DNA from: Spirodela intermedia
Lineage: Eukaryota > Streptophyta > Magnoliopsida > Alismatales > Araceae
Length of the DNA: 64,000 bases
Reading direction: 5' to 3'
Assembly: GCA_902729315.2 (NCBI GenBank)
Contig: LR746274.1
Location: 124,001 to 188,000, forward strand
Shown here piece after piece: positions 28,989 through 46,874 of the stretch. Within the stretch, counting starts at the first letter, position 1, and the number at the start of each line of letters is the position of its first letter. The notes under the pieces are model-generated. The model was given only the letters and a program-made list of their open reading frames with translations. It had not been told where the DNA came from and did not search any database. Position numbers and translations under genes: made by a program.

Positions 28989-31900
28989 ATGGCGTCGGCG
29001 GGGGCCCTGCCCAGATGGGCGTCGGAGCCCTGCATCATGGGAATCGACGAGGCCGGACGAGGCCCTGTTCTAGGTGTATTTCTAGTCTCTACCAACTTTT
29101 GTTGGATCTTAATTGCTCGCCGATTTCTGAGCCACTGGTTTCGCCAGGTCCCATGGTCTATGGATGCCTCTACTGCGCCCGCTCCTACCAGAAGGCACTC
29201 GCCGCTTTAAACTTCGCAGGTCTGGATACCGTTGACGTATCGTCTTGCGAGTTCTCGACTTGTTTTTGGTTCTAAACCGATCGAATAATCTAGTCTGCGC
29301 ATTTGAATGACATGCGAGATTGAGAAACGTTTACGTATCAGTATGCATTCGTATACATGTCTCTCTAGTGCGGATTTATTTTGTGATTCAAAATGAAGTT
29401 TCTTTGGTTAGCTTCATGACCGTTTGGATAATATCGATGAATTTTATATCACTCTGAGTTAGTGAGAAACTAGAGGTTTTCATTAAATTAAGAAAGATAA
29501 GATTTAACGATTTATTTGAGAGTTTCCAGTTACTGGGATCATTCGATTTGATATTTTGATCCAGTTCTGCATCCACGGTATGAACAAAAAAGCACCATTG
29601 AAATATCCGGCGCATGGTCATAGTCTCCCTAGTTATTACGGATATAATGTGTAGGAGGTCTATTAATTGCGTTTACTATCAATCTTGCCACAGGTGGTGT
29701 GAAAAGATTGATGTTGTGGCTATTTCATCGCTATCTGATTCAGTGTGAGCCAATATCATCAATTGTTCTATCACATTTCTAGTCATGTAACTCAATGCTT
29801 CATGTGGAAAGTTTCCCCTTCACAGCCTAAATAGGAGAAGTGCAGTGCATCTTGCACAATGGGCCCTCTCATCTGGACTGTTCCCATTGAAAGGGGTGCA
29901 CCTCCTCCCCCTCCCCCTTCTGTATCCCTCTCCATTTAGGAGACGCAGAACGATCGGTTTTGAATCAGGTAATTGATGTGAACTAAGTGACCATTCAAAA
30001 GTAGGGCATGACTAGTCATCAGCTAGATTGGATGGGTCACAGGGGGCCCAAACAAGCTCAACTGGCTCATCAGTTCCATCCTGGTGGTGAGGACATGGTC
30101 TTCACAAGAACAGGGAAGCAATATTTCTAAGAAGCATCAAACCACAAAATCGACTGAAATGAATAAGGACATTTTAAAATAGAATTACATGGCAAATGAA
30201 GAAGGACATTTTTTTGAAGTATTTTCCAAATGTTTGATTATATTCCCAAAATTAAAACGCGATTGAACAATCGACTGAAACATTTTTATGTCCGAAAATT
30301 CACAATAAACTAAGTCTTGGATAAGAAGATTGCATTCCTCGGCCATCTTTATGGTATGGGAATTCTTTGGCATTTCTACCGATGGTCTGGCCTTCCAATC
30401 CTATAGTCAGCTGAAAGATTGGAGCATCTTTGCTTCTTCCCTAAAAAAATACTTCTAAATGACTGAAATTGTTCGAAAACCTATGAGAATTGTATTTACT
30501 TTAGAAGATATATGACTCATGAAAGTAGTTGAGAAAGCACGCCTTTTGGTGTATTTCAAAAATGAGTGTGGTTGAATCAGCCATAACTCGATTATAAATG
30601 TCTTTGTGCAAGTTGGAAAAAACGAAGGAAAACTGTAATGCAAAATTGATCAAGATAGGTAAAAAAGCTTATTTGGGTGTGAGTTTGTGGCAGATTTGAG
30701 ATGTCGTCATACAGCCTCCGCTCCTTTAACTGTGATTCACAGAATTGCGTTTGATGAAAGTTAATCTAGATTTTATTGAAGAGCCTGATATGAGATTCTT
30801 GCTCAAATTACGAAGATATTAGCTCTGATGAAATACTCAAGGATCATGTTCCAGATCGCATTGATGTGGCTGAACGTGCTCTGTAAAATTGGTTAGTCGA
30901 ACCAGTTGATGTGAAATAACGTTGCGGTAAAACAACATCTACCACTTCGTTGTTTTTGGCCCTCTCAAAAATCAAAGAGGTCTTTGACTCGTGATTCAGC
31001 GACTTCCACTGCAGAGATTTGCCTTGATTTGACTACTTGTATAATATCTATCTCATATCCCGCCTTCCCTGGAAGCAACCTCCCTAGTAATTGTATTTTT
31101 CTGATCAATCAAATAATGAATGTGACAATAATTAAATAATCCCGAAGTATCCTTCTTATTCTTTTTTTTCCACCGTATAAAGTTTACATGACGCTTAGGC
31201 CTGAGGATTTACCTCTGCACTTCTTTTATTGGCATTTGAAGATCATTATTTATAATCATTTACGCAGATGAGAAAAGTCTGTGTTACCACGAAGCTGCGC
31301 ATAGATCAAACTAATATGACGCCGAGAATTGATATTTTATTACGTCTTTCATTATTTTTTTGCAATTGAATGACCATTTTCGTTCTTTTTTTCCTTTTTT
31401 ATCCGTCATTTTTTGATTCTTGACACCCCAACACCAACAAATATTTGTCATTGACAATGTCAAGATATGGTCACAGTGGAAACATCCCATTATGCAATGA
31501 TTTCATCTAAAATACGTCTTGTTGTGCTGAAGCCAGGAAACACTTCTCAATTGTAACAATTGAGTTCTCTTGTTGGCTACTATCCATCACTGGCTGGTGA
31601 AAAGTGATTGATAGTAGTAGTGACTAGTTTCAATGGAAGGATCAGAAAACATGTGTGAATGCATCATTTGCACGTTAGCATTTTTCGGAGTTAATGATTG
31701 GCTACCCAATCCGAAGCAGGAACAATTTCCATATTTATTGAGAAAATAATCCCATCTCTTTGTGCCTGTTATCACAAGATGACTTATTGATTTCTTTAAT
31801 TGAAGATGCTTATTTTGATTGTGATCTCATGGTTAACTGTGGACAGATTCAAAGACTTTGAAAGAGGAGAAAAGAGAGGAATTATTTGAGAATCTAAAGA

Positions 31901-33687
31901 CCGATGGTTCAATTGGATGGGATGTTGATGTTATTGATCCAAGGGAGCTTTCGGCAAAAATGCTAAAGAAGTTTGTACAAGGTTATATCTCTGTCCATTG
32001 TTTAACACACATCTCTCAACTGATGCTTCGCTGTTGATTTATGGCAGAACAAAAATCAACCTGAATGAAATATCACACAGCTCTGCTATTGGTCTTGTCA
32101 AGAGGGTCCTTGGCTTGGGATTCTTACTAACTGAGGTGATTATTGACTACTATCATCTTACTCTTTTTATCTCCTTTTTTTCCCCCTTCAGCTCGTCCTA
32201 ACCTTGCAAAAAAATCATCTTTATTATATTTCCATCAAGGTTTATGTGGATACTGTTGGGGATGCGGAGAAGTATAGAATCAAGTTGTCGGAGATATTTC
32301 CAGGCATCAAGTTTGTGGTCGCGAAAAAGGCCGACAGCCTTTTTCCAGTTGTCAGCGGGGCAAGCATAGTCGCAAAGGTGATTATTCCAGTACTGTGAAG
32401 CTTTCAAACAAATGCATGTGCAAACTTCTTTTTCATGAAACGAGGACAGGTCGACATCTGTTATCTATGCATTTTAATTAACCAATATGACGCCAGATGG
32501 GTTTTTTTTCATGAATTGATCTTTCTACGGCACTTATAGGACTAGTGGAACGATCTCAGAGGAGGGCCCATGCTGAAAATTTAGGTTTTTATTCTAGTTC
32601 ACGTCTAAATATTAGTGATTTTTTTAGAGAAAAACTAGATGCTCGAGTACCTGAGCCTGCCTCAGGATCTGATGCAGATTGATTGAATTGATGCAAATCT
32701 AGTCTCTGTGCTTTTTTATAGGCTATATGATGCTGTATCGATGTGCTTGATTGCTTCGAACTTTCTAACCCTTGCAGCACTAGTAGGCTAGTGGAATGCT
32801 GGGCTTGGAACCTACAACTTACTTTTCTCAAGAAAAATTAGATCTTTAAACACCCCGAGTGTGTCTCAAGGTCTGACACAAATGGACGAAGCCCCATTAT
32901 GGGTTCTTTTGTCCGTAGCCTCCCCCCCAAAAGCCCCCCAAAGTCAAAATATATTGTTGCAGCGACTGAATAGAGTTCACCTTGACAATTCAACCCCGTC
33001 TTCTCTCATCCTTCTCTGGTCCTAAAACGTTAGATTCCACTGACCTGAATCCCGTCCATTGTTCATTGTATGATGCCGTTTCCTGTGTAGGTCACCAGAG
33101 ATCGCGCACTGCGGGACTGGGAGCTCGATGAGACTGCTGATAATATGCACAGGAACTTTGGGTCCGGATATCCGGGAGGTAAGTGATGAATTTGCTGTAT
33201 TGATATTCCCAATCACAGCACACCTGTCACCTGGGAACTCTCCGGTTCAAAGTCATCGATGGTTGACTAAAGCTTCTGTTCAGACCCAGAGACGAAAGCG
33301 TGGCTCGAGCATCACAAGCATCCCGTCTTCGGGTTCCCATCGCTGGTGAGATTCAGCTGGGGGACTTGCGCGCCTTTTTTCAAGGAGGGGGTCGAGGTCG
33401 TTTGGTGAGGCTCTCTCATTGCACCCACTTCATCTCTGTTGATTGCATGGCTTCTACCTACCCTGAGCTCTCCCAATCCTTGCATACTGCGAGATAAATC
33501 CAGGGAATCCGACAGAGCGGAGGAGGATGGCTCCAGCTCCAGTGGCGGCCGTGGGAGGGGCCAAATGAAGCTCGCCAGCGTGGGCGTCACCGGAATCAAG
33601 AGGAAAGCGGAGGAGGTGGAATCCAGCGGCAGGGGCCGTTGTAAGTTCTTCCAGGCCCGCAGGCTCGAGCTCCTTTCCTCGTTCTAA
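28989..33687 (+). CDS. RNASEH2A: Ribonuclease H2 catalytic subunit A
   Basis: This enzyme cuts the RNA strand of RNA-DNA hybrids and removes ribonucleotides from nuclear DNA. Eight exons (28989-29073, 29148-29219, 31847-31970, 32048-32135, 32240-32377, 33091-33178, 33284-33404, 33504-33687) join in phase to give 299 residues, the usual size. The type 2 RNase H DEDD residues are visible: D20 and E21 in GIDEAGRG, D127 in VYVDTVGD and D155 in KKADS. Other conserved blocks are [68 protein letters not shown] and [11 protein letters not shown]. Intron 2 is long (about 2.6 kb) and shows no recognisable gene. Partner subunits B and C are not in the window. Confidence 0.95.
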
Positions 33688-33857
33688 AGGGCGAGTCACT
33701 CTCTTGAACAGGGTCGGATTAGTTTTGATTTGGAAACATCCGTTCGTTCTTCTGTCGTACATTTGAAGACCGCCGGGGTTGCGTGGGTGGCTTATTTCAT
33801 CTGTGGATGGGTTTCAAGAAGCTTAGCTCACACCAGATGGGGGTGGATTGCGGCGGC

Positions 33858-34400
33858 TCAGGTGAGCAGGAGCTGAGTCTCCGAGCGGCTCTCCTCCTCG
33901 ATGACGTCGAGGTGGATGGGGTCAACGACGACATGGCTCTCGACGTGGACGCTGAAGGGGTGAACCCAGAAGAGGACCCTCGCCGTGCCGACGATGTCGA
34001 CGGTGGCGCGGAGCGTCATCTCCCGGCGGACGGCGGCGGCGAGCAGCGCCTTGGCGTGGTGGGCGAGCTCGAGGCCGGGGAGGCGCGCGGGGAGGCGGAG
34101 GACGCGGCACGAGGAGGGGTCCAGCGCGCCGGGCAGGACCTCGGCGGTGCCGAGGAGGGCGCCGTCGTAGAAGATGGAGAGGGTCGCCGCGGAGTGGCGG
34201 ATGGGGGCGGCGTTGGGGTTGGTGACATGGACGGTGAGGACGAGCTCCACGTCCAGCAGAGGGAGATTGAGCTTGAAGGAGGAGAGCTCGATGGAGATCA
34301 GGTGAAAGGTGGGGTCTCTGGGTCTGCCGTGGATCACGGCGGCGATGGCGGTCGCCGCCGCCGCGCCGACCGCGGCAGAGGCCCAGCTCCAGGTCGCCAT
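33858..34400 (-). CDS. LEA-2 (WHy-type) protein, membrane-anchored
   Basis: A single exon encodes 180 residues. A short hydrophobic segment near the N-terminus (WASAAVGAAAATAIAAVI) probably anchors the protein. It is followed by an LEA-2 beta-sandwich domain with FHLISIELSSFKLNLPLLDVEL, the hallmark VHVTNPN and the ATLSIFYDGALLGTAEV strand. Length and layout fit plant LEA-2 proteins annotated as LEA hydroxyproline-rich glycoprotein, which act in stress or wall-membrane contexts. The exact function is unknown. The frame is strongly GC-rich and intronless. Confidence 0.87.
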   Translation of the reverse strand: MATWSWASAAVGAAAATAIAAVIHGRPRDPTFHLISIELSSFKLNLPLLDVELVLTVHVTNPNAAPIRHSAATLSIFYDGALLGTAEVLPGALDPSSCRVLRLPARLPGLELAHHAKALLAAAVRREMTLRATVDIVGTARVLFWVHPFSVHVESHVVVDPIHLDVIEEESRSETQLLLT

Positions 34401-34843
34401 TTGCTACTATCCTGTGGTCGGAGGGCCTGAGCGAGCGCAGCGCCGCTCCAAATATAAGAAAAGACGTTTTGCTGCCGCGTGTCGCCGTTAAAACGAGGCA
34501 GATTTAATATCTCGGAAAATGGCGGAAAGGAATAGTATATCAATCTGGACGATAATATATATAAAATATATAAATATATATATAAATATAGGTGTCATTG
34601 ACTACAGTAGCCTGAAGATCATGGGCGGCGCTGGAGGAGCAGAGGGAATGGGGAGGAAGAAAAAGAGGGTCTGGATGGGAACTGATGAAGAAGATGGCGA
34701 ACTACTACACGTCTCAGATGTGCATTTATACCACCCACACACAACAACAAAAAAGGGTCTTTGGAAAGAGGAGCTGAGCTGAGAGTGGTTTCTGCCGGAT
34801 CACGGAGGAGCCAGAAGAACCGCCGGGGGAGCAATGCAGAGGC
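34401..34843. other. Spacer with AT repeat between LEA-2 start and ubiquitin-eL40 end
   Basis: The LEA-2 upstream region contains an imperfect (TA)n stretch at about 34555-34590. The rest is probably the 3' UTR of the ubiquitin-eL40 gene. Confidence 0.5.
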
Positions 34844-39538
<4,695 letters not shown>

Positions 39539-40369
39539 ACAAGTGCGAAAAAATCAGGACTCGCATTAACGGACACCACTCGATACACGTCAGTAAACGC
39601 CACTGGATTCCGGAAAGGAGGCCGAGCAAAAGGAAGAAGAAGAAGAAGAATCAAGTATCGTTACGTAGGCCTCGCTCAAACTTGCCGATCTAAAACTATC
39701 CAACAGAGAGAGAGACACCATAAGGATAGAGAGGGCAGAGAGAGAGAGAGAGAGGAATCACCATGGCTGCTGCTCGCCGAGAGCGCGTGCAACAAGGGCT
39801 CGATCCTCCGACGAAACTCCCGCTGCAGAGGACGAGCGGCGGCGCGTATTCCTGCAAAGCGAGCAGGCCAACGGTATATATACTACTAGGGTTTGGGGCT
39901 TCGGGGCTTACAGGGCGAACCATTCACGTGGGCCCATTGTCCGATGATGGACTCAGAGAATTCCTGGACCCTCGGTTATTAGCCCATAAGGCCCAATCCC
40001 CCCCCCCCGCCTTTATTTTCCGTATTTGAGAAAAAACCCCCATACGGCTTTTCCTTTACTGAAAAGACCTTCCGGCATTTTTAAAATTACTAACCATTAT
40101 TAATATCATACTGTTAAATAAATGTTTCACAGTGACGTCATAAATACATGCACTTGCTATGGTCCACTGCGCCACCATCTCACCGCGGACTAATGGACCG
40201 CCTTTAAAGAGCACTCGGCCAAATAAAAGTATGTGAAAAATAAATAAACGAGCGAAATTTGCTGCATTCCTATCAAACACCAAATCGTCAGAAGCACTGA
40301 GCGTCAGGCGCAGGCCGTGATTTTATTTTTTATTATTTTTTATTATTTTTTTCCCTTTTTTATTTTCAG
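39539..40369 (-). promoter_or_regulatory. RPS14 promoter with telo-box and site II elements
   Basis: Read on the minus strand there is a telo-box AAACCCTA at 39887-39894, a TATA-like TATATATA at about 39875-39882, and site II motifs GGGCCCA at about 39931-39938 and AGCCCATAAGGCCCAA near 39980-39995. This combination is the classical plant ribosomal protein promoter. A (GA)n run is in the leader at 39738-39755. The rest is the SNX1 3' flank. Confidence 0.7.
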
Positions 40370-43300
40370 TCACTTGGCTCTGAGAGTGGCGCAGGAGTCC
40401 AGCTTGGGGAGGACGGTGCGCCAGGCGTCGGCCACGTCCTTGGCGAGCTTGGCCTGGCCCTTGGCGAACTCGTGGAAGGCGAGGCCCATGTCGGCGGTCT
40501 TCTGCTCCTGGAACCTGGCCATCTCCTCGCCCATCAGCCTCACGATCGTCTCGAACTTCTTGGTCGCCTCCTCGCTCTCCGCCTTGAGCTGCAACGGGGA
40601 AGGTGAGCGGTCGGTCGATCGTCTTACTCAGAGAACACGAATGGGCAGGCACAGATTAGACACAGACCTCTCTGTACTCGAGCTCCGCCTCGGGGACCTT
40701 GTCGGAGCGTATTAGGATCAGCTTGTCCCTGCGAAGAACACAGATGGGCATCACTTGCTCAGAAGGGAAATGATCTTGGACTGACCAGTCCAGGTCAACG
40801 GGAATCAAATCAGGTTTGGCGATGTCAACGGCAACTCTGCAATTTTCTGATGCTCAGTTCTTCCCAACAGGAATCATACTGGCCATCGGGCAAACATTGC
40901 ACATACGAAATGAATAATAATAAATGAATGGAATCACATACAGGTTAATCTCTTTTAGCTTCGTTGCTTCGGCCAACTCGCATTGCTGCCTGAAGGCGTT
41001 GGCTCTCTCTCCCATTGTAGCCTGCCCACAGAGTTGGTAGGAGATATTATTGGCAGAAGATGGTCAAAACTATGCACGTATTTCATGGTAAACTAATGTC
41101 CAGGTTTCGATACTCCCTGTTGCAGTTCAGCTGAAAAATCATAGGACTAAGGAAAGCAGACAAGAGTCAACCTTTATGGACTGCACAGCACGCACATAAT
41201 CCTTCAGTGGCTCCTCAAAATTCGTTAATAGGTTATGAGCCTGCATCAAAGTCAAAGGTGTATGGTCGTAGATAGTATGGAAAACTGCTGGGTTCAGAGA
41301 AGAAACGCAGAGGCTGTGTGGACGGCTGACCTCCTTCTGTAGTTTAATGGACAGCAGCTCTGACTTGGACCCGAGCTCCGAGAACGCCTTGCCGAGAGGA
41401 TCTCCCTCACAAGCACCCAGAAGCTTTATCGCCTTTCCAAAATCAGACAACGACTGCCCCAGCTCTGGAGATGGTTTTGACCAAATAAAACACCTCAGAG
41501 TCAAACCCAGCATAAAGATGATGGTCAAGAACTGAAAGGCGTGCTGTAATTATTTAGAAAGCCGGGTCAACTCCACTCATAGCTCATTTGGCTCGGTGTG
41601 AGTTGGCCTGCCAACTCTAATATTGGTTATTTTTACTAGAATAAGCATATTATCGGCCCCAACTAGATTATGAGCCCGCTGGACCAATAACTCTAACAAT
41701 CATAAAGCGGGAAACAAAACATTTGAAAGGATCACATTAACCACATACTCACCTCTGTGTCTCTTCACAAGTCGGAAGGCATGTTTCTGCGCCTCTGAAA
41801 GGTGGTCTTCCAACTCGAATACGTAATGCTTTAGCTTCTCGTATTCAGGAGTAGTCTCTTCAACTGGCTTTTCTTTTCCTAGAACGACATCACTTACCTT
41901 TGATTGAACATCCTACAGAGAAATCACAGCAAAATCCATCATGGCCTGTTCTTCAGAATAGAAGACCACACATCCGGGTGGCCTGCAATCACACGCTACC
42001 TTGAAAATCTGCATCAATTCTGATGGCTTCTTCTTGAAGATTCCGGTTTCATGTGACCTCGTTCTCTCCATAGCCTGAAGCCAAGGTAAAAAATTAGGAA
42101 TGGCCTCTCGGAAAACTCAGGACTGAACAAAGATCTGGGGTTTTCATGGTCGTCTGAATCAAATAGGTGGCTGTTAACCCCAAATCAAGACACATAAACT
42201 CAGCTCTTCATGGTCGAATCCTCTAAAAACAAATTGGAAAACAGGTGCGACTGTATCCCAGACAATGATTGCCAAGGGCAAAGTTACCTCTTCGTCTTCC
42301 TGCAGAAATGTTCGTAGTTCCTCACTTTTCTGTAATTCAGGATGTGAAGCTATTCGATTAATAAATATGTCCAATGCCTGACGCCTTAATTCAATGAACT
42401 CGGCACTAAACCTGAACTTCTCTGGAAACATTAAAAAAGTAAACCATCAGAGTGTACATAGGAAGGCATATGCAGGAACAATGAGCAAGAAAATATTGGC
42501 GTCTCTCATATGACATCATGCTGGTATGAAATTATTCGCAAGTGTACTTGCATCAACCTGGCATTACTCAACAAAAATCACGTTCTATATAAGATAAACC
42601 GGGAGACTAAGTGGGCTTCCCTTGCTCATCAACACCAAAATTTCGATGATAGTTTTTCTAGACGTTGAGAGAGGAATCATGTAAGGTCATAATTTATTCG
42701 AGTTACCTCCCAACGAATATGTTTTGCAAGATGTGAGAGATCTCTAGAATACAAACAAACTACATAGCGTTTAAACTTTGACAAGAGACATAAGTCGCTG
42801 TTAAAATAATAACAATTTGCAGTGATCGTTTTTTTCAAAAGGAAGAAGCTTCAGGCTTTGGGCTTTTCACTGAAAAGCACTAAACATGATTTTTCTCCGG
42901 CTACAGATTTTTAAGTATCAATGTAACCACTAGATGAAATAGAAACCATACCATTACACAGGTGAAAGTGAAAAATCAATTTCAGCTGCGTGAGCTACGC
43001 GTTGAACATATGGTTTAAATGTCCAATCCAAAGTCATGACCTAAGCTTCATAGTCAAGTTTCACTCAGAAATTATAAATCCAAAATAATGGACTGTTCAG
43101 CTTATAGTCTTGTGGACTTTATGCATAGATCCGAGAAACCAATGCTAATGTACAGCAACTTTTCTGTGATTTTGACTGGCAGAGAAAGATTCTGTGTTTA
43201 AAATCAATGTTATGGACAACAAATGTTATTGCTAAACACGAGGTCGAGAATTTCCAATGAGAATGGAGAAGAATTCCAAGATAATTACCTATTAGTGACT

Positions 43301-45949
43301 TTCTAGTATACTCCATCACAGAACTTAACAAAAAAGCATTTAACTTGAAGATAAGCAGCTCCATAAACAACTAAATCTTTAAAGATGTTCATACAAAGAC
43401 AATAGCATGTCCTTCATGCCCACTGGAAAAAACACTAGGTAAGGTTTCTTCAAGGAAAACAAAATTAACTAGTTCCTCAATTGTCAGGTAGTAAAATACT
43501 ATTATGCATAAAGTCGTGATGCATCGAAGCAAATCCCAGAAAAGAGGCCTAGGAACAGAAGACAATGAAACTCAAACATAATATAAGAAGGCACCAAAAA
43601 GTAAAAGACTGAAACTCGACCCTAATGATTTTATGGCATCCAAGTAAAAGACTGAGTCTCATCTTCTCATTTATTTATCATTAAAAAAACTGGAACTCTT
43701 GTTCAAAATCTAAATCACATTAGTTTCCTTTATGCTTGCAAGAGCGCACAGTTCTTTAATACGCTCATTGATCAATGGTATGCCTCATCCTGAATGAAGG
43801 ATTAATCAATATACTTCTTCTCCTAGTGTGGCACTGTGACTTTTTAACAAGACAACCATGAAAAAAAAATTAGTATATGGGTTCCAATGCATAAAGAGGA
43901 GTAACTTTATGATAAGACAATCGCAGCTTCATGCGAATTCCCTAGCTTCAATATTTATTGTAGCGTCATGTCAGCGAAATTAGAAAGAATAATAGTGTTT
44001 AATAAGGACAAAATGATCAGAAAGCTAACCTACAGCACTCTTCTCAGGGAGAGGAGGAATGAAAATTCCTTTGTACTTCTCACAAAGCCGGTCCCGCAGC
44101 CATGAAAAATCACTAAAACGCCGAATAACAATTTTCTCTTGTCCCTGATACTCTGGTAAATTTGTCTGCCCAGAAAAAGTCGTACGAAAAAAATTAAAGG
44201 AAACGAAACTAATATGGTGATAAGAGAACAGGAAAAACATGAGATAATGAAAAATTAATGTTCTAAAAATAAATTTAGAAATTTTACGTCATGATAATAT
44301 AATATATACTAAAACACTATCATATGAGAAGCATCCACAAAATCTCCACAATCTAAATAGTTTACAACACAATCTGGGCAATAAACCTGTTTGATCACGT
44401 TACTATCCTTAAGATCTAGCAAACACATCATGGGCCTCTGTATGGAAAAGACATCTGTTGATCACTTGGTGTACATGCCCACCCATTAGAAAAACTAGAA
44501 AGAAAGGCTTCCTGGATGAGCAAACTTGAAGTAATTAATGTATCTTCCTAAACCTTCCACATATGTGAAAAGCTGGTCCACTCTCAATCAGTCAAAAGCA
44601 CCAATTATTGCGGTTTCTCCAGCAAGCACATCACGGGGCAATGAGAGACAGCATTTTTTCCACACTGTTACACTAGCGGACTGAAGTCAACATTTGTGCA
44701 TGAGCATACTAAGTAATTGGGGTGGGAATATGGTCTGCCTCTTTTGGGGAGCATTCATTCTTCATCATCAATGACAAATCGTAAGCAGGGCAATAAGAGG
44801 AAGAAACAGAAGATTTAATGTTAACCTTATTCATTCATCATCTATCTTCTCAATTTTAACTAGAAAATTGACAGCAACCAACAAGTTGCATCTTTTATAC
44901 CTTCAACAGAGCAGCGGTCTAATGGCCAGTGACCTTTCAGTATAAATCTACTCGTAGCCCATAAAGTACACAAAACTTGCAAAATGATATTCTCGTAAAC
45001 GTTATTTTCGGCTATCGTATTTGCTTTCACTTTCTGTCTTATTAAAATTAGACTTACTTTAGACATCTCACTTCGTTATCTAGGTAGGTCTCAAAATGGG
45101 AACGGTAATAGATCGTACTACAATATGGATATATAAGTCAGTTCAGCAAAGAAAAACTCAAGGGAGGTGGAATGTAATCTTAAAAATAACTAAACTCTTG
45201 TGAGCTTGATCCACAAACTTAAAACACAGACCGTTCAATAGATACAAAGACGCCTTAACTAAGGATACTCCAATAAGTTGAACCTTAGATTACAAGATCA
45301 TATTTTTTTGAACAATATTGATAGCTGTGGCGGTTAATCAATGTGATTGTTGGCGCGATAAGAGACATGCGACATTTTTCTCTACATCGCAAGCGTCGAC
45401 TAGAGAAATAATTTCCACGAAAAAATCAAACGAATTTTTAATTTGTGCACACAGGTTTTGAGTTCGCGCGATCTGAGTTCTAAATCTAATCCAGAGTTTA
45501 TTCCACGCTAGGAGCTAGGGTAAATAACAAAAATGTCGGCACGGGTTCATAGTGGCAGAAAATGAAAAAATTGTCAAAAAAATTACATTCCCTTGTAAAA
45601 CATGCAACCCCGAAGAGGGAATGGCCAGGAATTGAGAAAATTCAACAGGAAAATAAAAGCGCATAGATGTTCGTGAGTAGAAACAAGGGACCTGGGTGAT
45701 GACGCGATAAGAGACATAGGCCTGAACCCCATTCCCGAGCTTGACGGGCTCGGTGACGGAAACAGAGAGAAACGGCTTCGCCGATGGGGATCTAGGGCTC
45801 TGCGCGGACGATCCCGAGTTGCTCTGCAGAAAGCGGAGAAATCAAATCAACACAGACGGAGAAATTTCCCCCAAGTCGCACAGTGAATCCACGACCTGCT
45901 AGAATCAAGATGTAGCAGGGAGGAGCTCCGCACTTACCACGGGAATCAT
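40370..45949 (-). CDS. SNX1: Sorting nexin 1
   Basis: SNX1 is the membrane-bending PX-BAR part of retromer on multivesicular endosomes, recycling PIN and vacuolar sorting receptors. Eleven exons join in phase: 45949-45938, 45823-45692, 44165-44030, 42421-42288, 42074-42000, 41912-41753, 41464-41331, 41240-41172, 41021-40942, 40728-40668 and 40588-40370. They give 403 residues (Arabidopsis about 402). The PX domain carries the PtdIns3P-binding RRFSDFSWL (R63-R64-F65) and [12 protein letters not shown] Vps5-type BAR coiled coil runs from about 150 to the end ([38 protein letters not shown]). The first exon encodes only MIPV, so this start depends on the good donor at 45937. Confidence 0.95.
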
Positions 45950-46874
45950 GGTCTTCGGGCCTCAAAACGGTCCCGAGGGAGAGGAGAACGAAGACTCAGA
46001 GACCGCTGCGGATGGAAGAGAGGGCGGCTGGCTCCTCCCAGTGATCGATGAAGATCGACGAAGACGTTGGAGGTCTGCCCCGGTCAGTACCCGGAGGAAT
46101 CACGCTCATTCTAACGAACATACACCCCCAGCGCAAGATAGCATCTTCCCATTTCTTACCCTCGTTGAAATTATTCGAATAATACTGAAAATAAAACTCT
46201 TCTCTCTCTCTCTCTCTCTCTCTTCTGTGTGGGACCCAGGGACCAGCGAAACACGTGTTCCGCATCAACTCGCTGGGCCTTAATGATGATCTTCGGCCCC
46301 CCTCCATCTCTCAAGACACGTGCCGCCCCCAACACTCTATCTCTCTCTCTTTCTCTCTCCTGTATCGTTAGCCGACCGCTCGCATGTACGGTAAGTGAAG
46401 ATCCCGCCCACGTGTTAAGGGGAGGGGGGTCAGGTGGACCGGCCAGGACCGATCCAAATCGTTCGCAAAGAATAACTCGCCAGTTATTCCTCCCCCCTTT
46501 TCCGCCGCCACCGTTCGCCGGAGAGTTAGGCGGCGCCGCCGTTGCACTGCAAGGGTGGGTAGGGGCCTCGTTATTGGAAGGAACTGGGATCAAGAAAGCC
46601 GGATAATCCCGCCACCGTCCAGGTGCGGTGAACGCCGCTCCAGGCATAGCCTCCGTCAACCATGGTCAAAGCTGGCGGGCCCTCCCTGTCCAACGCCCCC
46701 GTGAGCTTTCTTATTTAATTTCCATGGCGGTCGCTTCCTCATCCCTAACCTGGAACTTTCCTCCTCTGTCTCTCCCTCTCCGTCTTTCTCCACCTGTCTA
46801 TCCGAAGCAGCGGAAGAGTCGCCGGAGCACCTATACGGGCACCTTGAATACGGCAACGGGTCTCTGCGAGGGGG
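45950..46874. promoter_or_regulatory. Divergent region between SNX1 and the S40 gene
   Basis: CT-rich runs lie at about 46199-46223 and 46336-46360. A TGGGCC motif lies near 46275. No supported coding exon is present on either strand. Confidence 0.5.

Noticed and set aside
34016-34430. Plus-strand Glu/Gly-rich frame across the LEA-2 gene
   Set aside because: It is the GC-rich antisense shadow of the LEA-2 exon.
39763-40029. Plus-strand frame starting MAAARRERVQQG
   Set aside because: It lies in the RPS14 leader and promoter (telo-box, site II) and has no homologue that I recognise.
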